Made by a program: the position numbers and the translations under genes
The notes under the pieces: generated by a model
Seen by the model: the letters and a program-made list of their open reading frames with translations, nothing else
What the model was told of the DNA's origin: nothing
Databases searched by the model: none
NCBI GenBank assembly: GCA_016183145.1
Contig: JACPFE010000290.1
Location: 1-6,470 of the forward strand
Reading direction: 5' to 3'
From: Deltaproteobacteria bacterium
GTDB lineage: Bacteria; Desulfobacterota; Binatia; UBA9968
Length of the DNA: 6,470 bases
Shown here: piece after piece, positions 1-6,176 of the stretch
How positions within the stretch are numbered: the stretch's first letter is position 1
How the letters are laid out: each line of letters opens with the position of its first letter

Positions 1-50
1 AGCGCCTTCATGATATTGTCACCGGTGTCTTGCTCGTTCAAAAAATTCAT
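1..50 (-). CDS. Possible 5' end of a gene leaving the left edge
   Basis: Read on the minus strand, an ATG at 50-48 opens a frame of 16 full codons (MNFLNEQDTGDNIMKA) that is still open at the window edge. The same frame is closed upstream by a TGA at 71-69, so the start would be this ATG or the TTG at 59-57. No convincing ribosome binding site precedes it. The peptide is too short to assign to a family. If real, the gene is divergent from the CoA-transferase gene and shares the 51-300 region with it. A frame this short can be open by chance, so this is a tentative call. Confidence 0.3.
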   Translation of the reverse strand, partial: MNFLNEQDTGDNIMKA

Positions 51-128
51 TCTACACAACCCGCTAACTCATCGTCTCGCATTTTTCCCAGCAAGGGGGA
101 TTACGGGTAACGATAAGCATCAGAATGG

Positions 129-162
129 GCGAGGGTGATCTCGCTTGTCTCCTTCGGAGACA
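129..162 (+). other. Two small tandem hairpins in the leader
   Basis: Two inverted repeats lie end to end. GCGAG (129-133) pairs with CTCGC (140-144) across a 6-base loop. TGTCTCC (146-152) pairs perfectly with GGAGACA (156-162) around a TTC loop. There is no T-run after the second stem, so it does not look like a classical intrinsic terminator. The pair lies about 140 bases before the start of the CoA-transferase gene and could be leader structure or part of a dispersed repeat. No known riboswitch is recognised. Confidence 0.35.
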
Positions 163-191
163 TCACGCAACATAGTTCGCCTGAAGCATGG

Positions 192-233
192 CCTGAGCTT
201 AGCCTATCCTGAGCCTGGTCGAAGGATCGAAGG
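192..233. repeat. REP-like dispersed repeat unit
   Basis: This stretch contains CCTGAGCTT (192-200) followed 16 bases later by CCTGAGCCT (208-216), then TCGAAGGATCGAAGG (219-233), itself a short direct repeat. The composite CCTGAGCCTGGTCGAAGG (208-225) resembles the 'TTCGACAGGCTCAGG' repeats scattered between genes in many environmental bacterial genomes. It lies in noncoding DNA just before the CoA-transferase start and is not part of that protein. Only one copy is seen in the window, so its dispersed nature is inferred from resemblance. Confidence 0.4.
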
Positions 234-288
234 GGCGAGGGATTTTAATCCCCTTCGGGAGAGACATGAACCGATTGACCGAAGTATG

Positions 289-295
289 AAGGAGG
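289..295 (+). promoter_or_regulatory. Strong Shine-Dalgarno for the CoA-transferase
   Basis: AAGGAGG lies 5 bases before the ATG at 301. It decides the start: the reading frame is open further upstream to about 145, but that extension crosses the repeat and hairpins and shows no family similarity. Confidence 0.85.
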
Positions 296-300
296 TTTTT

Positions 301-1464
301 ATGCCCGGAGCACTCCAAGACCTGCGCGTGATCGACTTCACCCACGCTCTCAACGGACCTTTCTGCACGATGTTGCTCGGCCATTTGGGCGCGGAGATCA
401 TCAAGATCGAGCCGCCGGACGGCGACGGCTTTCGCCGCTCCTGGATGCCGCGCGACGCGAACAAAGACGGTTACGAGTTTCTGTGGGTCAACGTCAATAA
501 AAAGAGCGTCGTGCTGAATCTCAAGAGCGAACGCGGCATCGAGCTGGCGCGCGGTCTGATTGCCCGCGCCGACGTGCTGGTCGAGAACTACCAGAAAGGC
601 ACAATGGAACGCTTCGGTCTCGACTACGATTCAGTAAAAAATCTTAACCCGCGGCTCATTTACGCCTGCTCGCGCGGCTACGGCGAATCGGGACCCTACG
701 CGGACTACGGCAACACCGCCCAAAGCAACAACGCCATGACCGGCTGGACGCACACCTCGTGGGGTTACAGCGGCGCGCGGGGTACCAAGGCACTGGGCGT
801 TGGCGACGAGGCTGCCGGCGTCAGCATGGCCGTCGGCATTTTGGCGGCCTTGCACGCGCGCGAGCGCACCGGCGAAGGCCAAAAGATCGTCGTCTCCATG
901 CAGGAGGCGGTGCTCGGTTTTATGATCAGCTCGTTGCACGAGTTTTTCACCGGTAACGACGTCGGCAACTGGCCGACTGAAGTAGCCGACGGCCACTTCA
1001 CGCTACGTATCCCCGATATGAGCGACGCGGTATGGGTTAACCTCGCGCGTCTCATCGACCATGACGATGTCGCCGAAGATCCCCGCTTCTCCACGACAAG
1101 CGCGCGCCGCCAGCACCGCGCCCAACTGGAGGAGCTGATCAAATCATGGGCGCGCAGAAAAACCCGCCAAGAAATCTGGGACGCGCTCCGCGACCTGGAC
1201 TATTTCGGCGCGCCCGTCCTGTCGACCGCCGAAGTGCTCGAAGACCCGCATATCAAAGCGCGCCACGCGTTCATCGAGCGCGATCATCCGTCCGCCGGCC
1301 CCACGACGTTGCTCGCGCCCTGGATTCATCTGTCGAAAACGCCCGCGAGCATCCGCGACGACGCGCCGGCCCTAGGCCAGCACACCGACGAGGTCCTGGG
1401 CGGACTCCTGGGTTTGAGCGCGGCCGATCTCAGCGATCTTCGCTCCAAAGGAATCATCAAGTAG
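301..1464 (+). CDS. Class III CoA-transferase, CaiB/BaiF (formyl-CoA transferase-like) family
   Basis: This 387-residue cytoplasmic enzyme should move CoA between carboxylic acids, or racemise an acyl-CoA as some relatives do; the substrate cannot be read from the sequence. Family features appear in order: the N-terminal CoA-binding segment (DFTHALNGP at 12-20, LGAEIIKIE at 29-37), DVLVENYQKGTMERFGLDY (91-109), NPRLIYACSRGYGESGP (116-132), then GDEAAG at 168-173, whose Asp169 matches the catalytic aspartate of formyl-CoA transferase. GILAALHARERTGEGQ follows at 179-194, and GQHTDEVL near the C-terminus (359-366) is also typical. The start at ATG 301 is fixed by AAGGAGG and puts the catalytic Asp at exactly 169. 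The segment after residue 215 is shorter than in formyl-CoA transferase (about 428 aa), and the glycine-rich loop of that enzyme is not seen. The gene stands alone, with a convergent broken gene 50 bp downstream. Family is secure; substrate is open. Confidence 0.92.
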   Translation: MPGALQDLRVIDFTHALNGPFCTMLLGHLGAEIIKIEPPDGDGFRRSWMPRDANKDGYEFLWVNVNKKSVVLNLKSERGIELARGLIARADVLVENYQKGTMERFGLDYDSVKNLNPRLIYACSRGYGESGPYADYGNTAQSNNAMTGWTHTSWGYSGARGTKALGVGDEAAGVSMAVGILAALHARERTGEGQKIVVSMQEAVLGFMISSLHEFFTGNDVGNWPTEVADGHFTLRIPDMSDAVWVNLARLIDHDDVAEDPRFSTTSARRQHRAQLEELIKSWARRKTRQEIWDALRDLDYFGAPVLSTAEVLEDPHIKARHAFIERDHPSAGPTTLLAPWIHLSKTPASIRDDAPALGQHTDEVLGGLLGLSAADLSDLRSKGIIK

Positions 1465-1514
1465 CGGCAATCGCGCATCCTCCATCTTCCATCCAAAGTC
1501 CCAAACCAGGCCGG

Positions 1515-2380
1515 CTAGTTCTTCCCGGCAGAGCGAAAAATTTCCGCCAGCCTTCGGCGCATCGCCGCCTCCCCTTCCGGGAAAAAGTCGAACTTTGTGG
1601 TGTCGTCGGTGTTTTTTAAAATTCTCCGCCCCTGCTCGTTTTCATGCATCGAGCGCTTTCCGCGAGGATTGTGATGGCCGATTTCTTTTTCTCGTCGAGC
1701 TTGGCGTAGTCGTCGTCGCTGAACGCTCCGGCCGCCGCCTGCTTCGCGAGCACCATGTCGACGAGTTTTGCCTGGGAATAAGCGAAGACATAACCGACCG
1801 CAGTCGGCGAGCCATGAGGATCGAACCGGCTCTTGTCGGCGAACTTGAATCCCTTTTTGAGCAAAAACGATTTCGCCAGAAAGTGGCCTGAAGTCGAACC
1901 GGGATCCTCGAAGACAAAAATCTTGCCTCGCAGGTCTTCCAGGCGGCTTACTTCGCCGTTGTTTTTTGTGAAAATGAAGCTTCGATATTCCGCCATGCCG
2001 CTTTTCCATCGTCTCAAGAGCAACTTGGCGGCGCCGTGCATCTCATTGACGAGATAGGTCGGATAGGGGCTCTCCATGTAAAGATCGACCTTCTTCTGCT
2101 CAATGAGCCTGGCGAGCTGAAACGCCGAGGGCGCGATCATGACCTTGCCTTCGAAATCCGGCGCGGCAGAGAGTTTTCCCGCAACGTAGCGCACAAAATC
2201 TTGAAAATGTCCCTCGATTTGCGCCCGATGAATTTCGGAAACGATTCCTAAAGTGAACGTTTGAGCTTTCGCCCGTTCCGGCGCCTGGGCCGCGCCGTTA
2301 GCGGCGAGAACAACCTGAAAGACCAGCGCGGCGAGCGCAGTCAAGACCGGAAGCCGAGTCGGATTTCCTCTCATGATCAT
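1515..2380 (-). pseudogene. Broken PhnD-like phosphate/phosphonate-type ABC transporter substrate-binding protein
   Basis: The 5' part (2380 down to about 1650) encodes a signal peptide (hydrophobic core about residues 11-27, AQA cleavage site near 31-33) and most of a periplasmic binding protein of the PhnD/phosphonate-binding type. Visible motifs are FTLGIVSE (42-49), KKVDLYMESPYPTYL (96-110), FEDPGSTSGHFLAKSFL (157-173) and LVDMVLAKQAAAGAFSDDDY (206-225). In this frame the protein ends after 254 residues at a TAA (1618-1616) with an unrelated tail. The proper family C-terminus, MHENEQGRRILKN...TTKFDFFPEGE, is in another frame from about 1649 to the TAG at 1517-1515. About 20-25 residues usually found between the 'ILAES' strand and this helix seem to be absent, so a deletion of 3n+1 bases near 1650 is the simplest explanation. 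The start is taken at ATG 2380 or 2374, next to the signal peptide; upstream codons do not fit. No transporter permease or ATPase is nearby. A sequencing or assembly error is possible, but a missing segment argues for a real deletion. Confidence 0.8.
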
Positions 2381-2750
2381 ATGCACCAAGATCGCAGCAT
2401 CCTCTGCCAACTGCACCAGAGTCTTATACAAGTGGCGCCACCTTGGCAAGCGGAGACAGCCAAACACGAGACGGGAAGCGCTGGCCAAGGATAGCCTGGA
2501 GGGCGACTTGTAGGCTATAATAGTTTATTGGAGTGATAGATATCGATTATAGCTGCGAGGGTGGCGCGCAAAACGTCAATTCCCGCCTTGGATCTTGGGG
2601 GAGCCGTGGGGGTCAAGAATTCTCAATTGGTGCCGATTTGCTCTTAACGGGAGGGCGGTCGACGGCAAGGACACCGGGGCGGGGATTCTAGACGCCATTC
2701 GCCAGCGCGCATAACCAGGGCATGGGCCAAGAACAATAGTCGCAGCAGAG
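2381..2750. other. Divergent intergenic region
   Basis: These 370 bases separate the minus-strand binding-protein gene from the plus-strand phosphorylase. Apart from the AT-rich promoter-like block at 2514-2553 they are GC-rich. Frames that are open here on either strand show no family similarity and look like chance extensions of the neighbouring genes. I see no RNA gene or riboswitch. Confidence 0.6.
2514..2553. promoter_or_regulatory. Divergent promoter with inverted-repeat -10 boxes
   Basis: GCTATAAT (2514-2521) and its exact reverse complement ATTATAGC (2546-2553) flank a 24-base AT-rich core, so a consensus TATAAT faces each way. The plus box would serve the phosphorylase with a leader of about 220 bases. 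The minus box would serve the binding-protein gene with a leader of about 160 bases. -35 elements are poor: nothing good lies 16-18 bases before the plus box, and the best minus-strand match, TTGACG (2579-2574), is 22 bases away. Weak -35 boxes could mean activator dependence, or the repeat could itself be an operator. No transcript evidence is available from sequence alone. Confidence 0.45.
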
Positions 2751-2751
2751 G
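2747..2751 (+). promoter_or_regulatory. Ribosome binding site that questions the phosphorylase start
   Basis: AGAGG ends on the first base of the GTG codon at 2751, so it cannot serve that codon properly. It sits 5 bases before the in-frame TTG at 2757. The true start may therefore be TTG 2757. Both choices keep the conserved YFSMEI motif intact. Confidence 0.4.
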
Positions 2752-4445
2752 TGAATTTGGACGGCACGAAGGTCATCGCCTATTTTTCGATGGAAATCGC
2801 GCTGCAAGCGGAAATACCGACCTACAGCGGCGGTCTCGGTGTGCTGGCGGGAGATACGATTCGCGCCGCCGCCGACCTCAGGGTTCCGATGGTCGGCGTC
2901 ACTCTGGCGCATCGGAAGGGTTATTTTCACCAGACCCTCGACGCCAACGGCTGGCAAAGTGAAACGCCCGAAGAGTGGCTCTTGGAGCGTTTTGTTTCCG
3001 AGATGTCAGAGCGCGTTACCGTCGCCATCGACGGGCGAACCGTCCAACTGCGCTGTTGGCGCTTCGAAGTGAGGGGCGAGGGAAACTTCCGTGTTCCGGT
3101 CTTTCTCCTCGACAGCGATCTCCCCGGCAACTCCGACTACGACCGAACTCTGACACATTACCTTTACGGCGGCGATCAATACTACCGGCTGTGCCAAGAG
3201 ATCATCTTGGGCATCGGCGGGATCAGGGTCCTGCGCGCGCTGGGCTACCGCGATATCGAGCGTTTCCATATGAACGAAGGGCACTCGAGCCTGATCTCTC
3301 TCGAACTCCTCGACGAGCAGACACGGTGCGCCGGGCGAACGGCGATCACGCGGAAGGACCTCCAAGCGGTGAGAGAGAAGTGCATCTTTACCACCCATAC
3401 GCCGGTGCCGGCCGGGCATGACAAGTTCCCGCTCGACCTCGTGGCCCGGGTCCTCGGTCGCCAAGACATCCTCGAGCTGCGGGACATCTTTGGTCTCGAG
3501 GGCGCGCTGAACATGACACACCTGGCCCTCAATGTAAGCCACTACGTCAACGGCGTGGCGAAAAAACATGGCGAAGTCTCCCGGCTTATGTTCAGCGGCT
3601 ACAACATCGACGAGATTACCAACGGGGTGCATGGCGCGACCTGGATTTCCGAGCCGTTTCAGGAGCTGTTCGACCGCTACATTCCCGGTTGGAGGCAGGA
3701 CAATTTCAGTCTGCGCTACGCCCTCAGTATTCCCCGGCGTGAGGTTTGGAAAGCCCACGCGGTAACCAAAACCTTGTTGCTTGCTGAGGTAAAGAAGCGG
3801 ACCGGAGTGGCTATGAACGTGGATACGCTCACCCTTGGCTTCGCCCGGCGCGCCGCCACCTACAAGCGCGCCGATTTGCTCTTTACCGATCTTGATCGAT
3901 TAAGAAGGATCGCCCACGGCATCGGCCCGTTCCAAATCGTTTTCGCCGGCAAGGCCCATCCCCAAGACCAAGCGGGGAAAGAAGTCATCCACAGCATCTT
4001 TGACGGCATTGCAGCGCTGCGAAACGAAGTGAAGATCGCCTATCTCGAAAACTACGACTTGAACCTGGGAAAACTCCTGACAGCGGGCGTCGATGTCTGG
4101 CTCAATACACCTCAGCCGCCGCTGGAAGCTTCCGGGACCAGCGGCATGAAGGCCGCTCTCAACGGCGTCCCCAGCCTGAGCATCCTCGACGGCTGGTGGA
4201 TCGAAGGCTGCATCGAAGGCATTACCGGCTGGGCCATCGCGAACAAGAACGGCGGAGGCGAGGGCGATGAGCGCGCACGGGACGCCGCTTCGCTCTACAA
4301 TAAGTTGGAGAAATCCGTCTTACCCCTGTATTTGCAAAACCGCAGCGGCTTCATCGACGTCATGCGCCACGCCATCGCGCTTAACGGTTCTTTTTTCAAT
4401 ACTCACCGCATGCTCCAGCAATACGTCATCAAAGCCTACTTTTAG
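2751..4445 (+). CDS. glgP: Alpha-glucan (glycogen/maltodextrin) phosphorylase, compact GlgP type
   Basis: A cytoplasmic PLP-dependent GT35 enzyme that cleaves alpha-1,4-glucan with phosphate to release glucose-1-phosphate. The 564 residues match the short bacterial/archaeal alpha-glucan phosphorylase group: KVIAYFSMEIAL (7-18), TYSGGLGVLAGD (24-35), FHMNEGHSSL (172-181), TTHTPVPAGHDKFP (214-227), ITNGVHGATWISEPF (289-303), GFARRAATYKRADLL (363-377), and EASGTSGMKAALNGV (459-473). Lys467 in the last motif is the expected PLP Schiff-base lysine. The enzyme is much shorter than E. coli GlgP/MalP (about 800 aa) because the N-terminal part is reduced, which is normal for this group. The start is GTG 2751, but AGAGG at 2747-2751 overlaps that codon and is better spaced (5 bases) for TTG 2757, which would remove two residues. 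No other glycogen gene is adjacent. The function call is confident; the preferred glucan is not known. Confidence 0.93.
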   Translation: MNLDGTKVIAYFSMEIALQAEIPTYSGGLGVLAGDTIRAAADLRVPMVGVTLAHRKGYFHQTLDANGWQSETPEEWLLERFVSEMSERVTVAIDGRTVQLRCWRFEVRGEGNFRVPVFLLDSDLPGNSDYDRTLTHYLYGGDQYYRLCQEIILGIGGIRVLRALGYRDIERFHMNEGHSSLISLELLDEQTRCAGRTAITRKDLQAVREKCIFTTHTPVPAGHDKFPLDLVARVLGRQDILELRDIFGLEGALNMTHLALNVSHYVNGVAKKHGEVSRLMFSGYNIDEITNGVHGATWISEPFQELFDRYIPGWRQDNFSLRYALSIPRREVWKAHAVTKTLLLAEVKKRTGVAMNVDTLTLGFARRAATYKRADLLFTDLDRLRRIAHGIGPFQIVFAGKAHPQDQAGKEVIHSIFDGIAALRNEVKIAYLENYDLNLGKLLTAGVDVWLNTPQPPLEASGTSGMKAALNGVPSLSILDGWWIEGCIEGITGWAIANKNGGGEGDERARDAASLYNKLEKSVLPLYLQNRSGFIDVMRHAIALNGSFFNTHRMLQQYVIKAYF

Positions 4446-4561
4446 CACACCGCTGAAAAAACCTCTGCTGCTTCTTTGGGTTCGACCGATTCGGAGGCGT
4501 TCGTGCTCCTGCTCGTTTTACGCAGACAAGCGACCAACATGAACAACGAAAACTGCTAGGT

Positions 4562-5215
4562 TCAAATCGGATTTTCGCCGACGGCCAAATTCTTCGGCGC
4601 CATCAACATGTGCAGCAGCAGCACCAACATGCCGTAACCGATGAACATAAAGGTGCCCACCGGCAACGCCGCCTGTTGAAATTCCGAGCCTATTTCTTCA
4701 TGGAGCGATAGCGTCGGCTGGTACACTTCGACGACGCCGACGATATTGCCCTTGGCATCCGAGATCGGCACGAAGGTGTAACTTAGCTCATGGAGTTGAC
4801 GCCCGGTGAAATGCTTGGTTTTTTGCCTTCCCATGCCGAACTCGACTTCGCCGTCCAAGGCTCTCCGGACCTGGCGATTTTCCGGGAATCGCTGCCCAGT
4901 CAATTCGCCCAGATTGGACCAGAGAACGGTCATGTCGCGATTCCATACTTTGATCCCGGCCAACTGGCGCGACCGGATGGTATCAAAGAACGACTGGAAA
5001 ACCTGACGTTGCCGGATGAAATCCCCTCCACCAAAGACCGCAGGATCCACCATGGCAGAAACGCGACTCTTTATATAAGCCGCGGTTTCGGCCTTTTTCC
5101 TTTCGATCGCCGCAGTTCTGATTTCGCTGTAGCGGCTGTAAAGCCAAAGAGCGACCACGATGAACAATAGGAGCCCGAACCCAAGAACAATGGTTTTATA
5201 AGCACCTTCTTTCAT
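4562..5215 (-). CDS. Two-TM membrane sensor protein with periplasmic Cache/PDC-like domain and no output domain
   Basis: From ATG 5215 this is a 217-residue protein. A short cytoplasmic start (MKEGAYKT) leads into TM1 (IVLGFGLLLFIVVALWLY), a periplasmic region of about 155 residues, then TM2 (VGTFMFIGYGMLVLLLHML) and a tail of only about 11 residues. The periplasmic part resembles the extracytoplasmic sensor region of some histidine kinases and diguanylate cyclases: AGIKVWNRDMTVLWSN, GQRFPENRQVRRALDGEVEF, LHELSYTFVPISDAKGNIVG, then VVEVYQP. In such proteins a HAMP, kinase or GGDEF module follows TM2; here the frame stops and the next 116 bases show no such module in any frame. It may be a stand-alone sensor acting through a partner, or the remnant of a longer receptor. 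The ribosome site before ATG 5215 is weak; in-frame starts up to 5395 exist but add sequence with no family look. The nearest upstream gene on this strand is the SUMF1-domain protein. Confidence 0.72.
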   Translation of the reverse strand: MKEGAYKTIVLGFGLLLFIVVALWLYSRYSEIRTAAIERKKAETAAYIKSRVSAMVDPAVFGGGDFIRQRQVFQSFFDTIRSRQLAGIKVWNRDMTVLWSNLGELTGQRFPENRQVRRALDGEVEFGMGRQKTKHFTGRQLHELSYTFVPISDAKGNIVGVVEVYQPTLSLHEEIGSEFQQAALPVGTFMFIGYGMLVLLLHMLMAPKNLAVGENPI

Positions 5216-5573
5216 CGAGGTCCCATTTCTTCCCTCCCGCCGAAGACTGCCGCTGGCCTCAACCGTCATCTCCTTGCGGGCATGGTCGAGGACTTCATTA
5301 AGCGAGCTTACGGTCGGTGAGCAGAATTTGTGCCAATAGATTCTCTTGCCGATCAGCCTGGCCAAGACGAGTATTTTTGTGAAAAATCGGCCCAAACCGG
5401 AAGCCGCCGCTTAGCCGGCAGCAAGGAAGGATTTTTCGAAACCGAGCAAAAATGTTCCGCAGTCGCGACCTATGGCCGGGATTTGCCGATACCGGCTTTG
5501 GGAAGCCTGCGGACCGTTCTATGCTGCTGAGCTTTAAAGTCGGCGTTGGCCGGAACTCTGACGACGAGTAGCG
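5216..5573. other. 358-bp gap between sensor and SUMF1-domain genes
   Basis: No gene can be supported across most of this stretch. The sensor frame stays open upstream to 5395, but the added peptide (starting MGRFFTKILVLARLIGKR) is not recognisable. Bases 5470-5613 hold a short minus-strand frame with a signal-like N-terminus, listed separately. No terminator hairpin, repeat or RNA gene is evident. Confidence 0.5.
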
Positions 5574-5613
5574 CTAAGAGAAGATTTCCTGCCCGGACAG
5601 CAGTGGAAGCCAT
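5470..5613 (-). CDS. Possible 47-aa secreted peptide or gene remnant
   Basis: An ATG at 5613 opens a 47-codon frame whose first 24 residues look like a Sec signal peptide: a basic residue at 7, hydrophobic core NLLLALLVVRV (10-20) and PANA before DFKAQQ, consistent with an AxA-like cleavage site. The remaining 23 residues are basic and unrecognised. It overlaps the last 40 bases of the SUMF1-domain gene in another frame and has no good Shine-Dalgarno. It could be a small gene, the start of a decayed one, or chance. It lies between genes of the same direction, which slightly favours a real remnant. Confidence 0.2.
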   Translation of the reverse strand: MASTAVRAGNLLLALLVVRVPANADFKAQQHRTVRRLPKAGIGKSRP

Positions 5614-6116
5614 GTTAAAGGTAGGGCGTCTCGGGCACAGCGGAAGCCTTTGACTTCGTTTTTCCAATCGGGATGGTAGCGATGGGAGCAGTCGCAGCTG
5701 TTGCCCGGCCCGCAAAGGGCCTTGAACGGTTGCCGCTCCATTTCGACTTCCGTCGAGGTCCATTCCCAGATATCGCCGCCCTTCTTGAGCTTCCCCGTTT
5801 TACAGGTAGACATCCACTCTTCTACGGTTGGCAGCCGCCGCCCAACCCAGCGGCAGTACGCCACCGCGTCGTGCCAGGTCACCAGCACAACAGGCTCGTT
5901 GTCCCTGCCTGCGGCGTAGCGGCCGTTGACCCAATGCTCCGGCGCCGGATGGCGCGTTGCCAGGACAAACTGAAGGTATTCGTGATTGGTTACCTCGCTT
6001 GGGTCGAGCGCCGCCGTAGTCAAAACATACAGCGGCAGTAATACGGCCCAGAGATGGCCCTGTCTGCGCCGATCCTCTGATCTCGGACTTTTAACAACCT
6101 GTTCCGGGATTTTCAT
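5574..6116 (-). CDS. Condensed SUMF1/FGE-fold (formylglycine-generating-enzyme-like) protein, membrane-anchored or exported
   Basis: This 180-residue protein carries hallmarks of the FGE-sulfatase (SUMF1) fold: EVTNHEYLQF (41-50), PVVLVTWHDAVAYCRWVGRRLPTVEEW (75-101, quoted by its ends as PVVLVTW and RRLPTVEEW), GDIWEWTS (114-121) and GFRCA (157-161). Residues 22-37 (LWAVLLPLYVLTTAAL) are hydrophobic and would be a signal anchor or signal peptide, placing the domain outside the inner membrane. The domain is condensed: only 12 residues separate EEW from GDIWEW, where standard members have roughly 40-60. Cysteines are plentiful (88, 105, 135, 141, 143, 160). SCDCSHRY (140-147) lies where true FGEs have the CxxxxC copper-binding pair, but the spacing is CxC, so sulfatase activation is not expected. 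ATG 6116 is preferred, with GGAGAG at 6132-6127 upstream. The gene follows the VOC gene by 60 bp and is probably co-transcribed with it. Confidence 0.75.
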   Translation of the reverse strand: MKIPEQVVKSPRSEDRRRQGHLWAVLLPLYVLTTAALDPSEVTNHEYLQFVLATRHPAPEHWVNGRYAAGRDNEPVVLVTWHDAVAYCRWVGRRLPTVEEWMSTCKTGKLKKGGDIWEWTSTEVEMERQPFKALCGPGNSCDCSHRYHPDWKNEVKGFRCARDALPLTWLPLLSGQEIFS

Positions 6117-6176
6117 TTTACGGGTACTCTCCACTTTCGGTTCGATTTAAACCGTACGAAGGAGTCGGCAACCTCG
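6117..6176 (-). other. Short spacer between VOC and SUMF1-domain genes
   Basis: The 60-bp spacer contains the GGAGAG ribosome site but no hairpin followed by a T-run and no strong promoter match. This fits co-transcription of the two genes from a promoter beyond the right edge. Confidence 0.4.
6127..6132 (-). promoter_or_regulatory. Ribosome binding site for the SUMF1-domain gene
   Basis: GGAGAG on the minus strand lies 10 bases before ATG 6116. It supports that start over the GTG at 6134, which would lie upstream of this site. Confidence 0.45.

Noticed and set aside
145..300. N-terminal extension of the CoA-transferase from position 145
   Set aside because: It crosses a hairpin and a REP-like repeat, has no family similarity, and the AAGGAGG before ATG 301 plus the catalytic Asp at 169 fix the start.
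1465..1514. Bidirectional terminator between convergent genes
   Set aside because: The stretch has a 'cctccatcttccatcc' low-complexity pattern but no GC-rich stem with a T-tract.
1640..1660. Programmed ribosomal frameshift in the binding-protein gene
   Set aside because: No slippery heptamer is seen at the joint and a protein segment appears to be missing, so a mutation fits better.
2381..2488. Longer start for the binding-protein gene (MASASRL...)
   Set aside because: It would put about 36 non-hydrophobic residues before a clear signal peptide; the ATG at 2380/2374 places the signal peptide at the N-terminus.
3006..3758. 250-codon minus-strand frame opposite the phosphorylase gene
   Set aside because: It lies wholly inside a well-conserved gene and shows no recognisable domain; it is an antisense shadow from GC-rich codon usage.
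4446..4561. Remnant kinase/HAMP module or terminator after the sensor and phosphorylase genes
   Set aside because: The three minus-strand frames show no HAMP or kinase motifs, and there is no stem followed by a T-run.
4790..5170. 126-codon plus-strand frame opposite the sensor gene
   Set aside because: It overlaps the conserved periplasmic domain coding sequence and shows no domain of its own.
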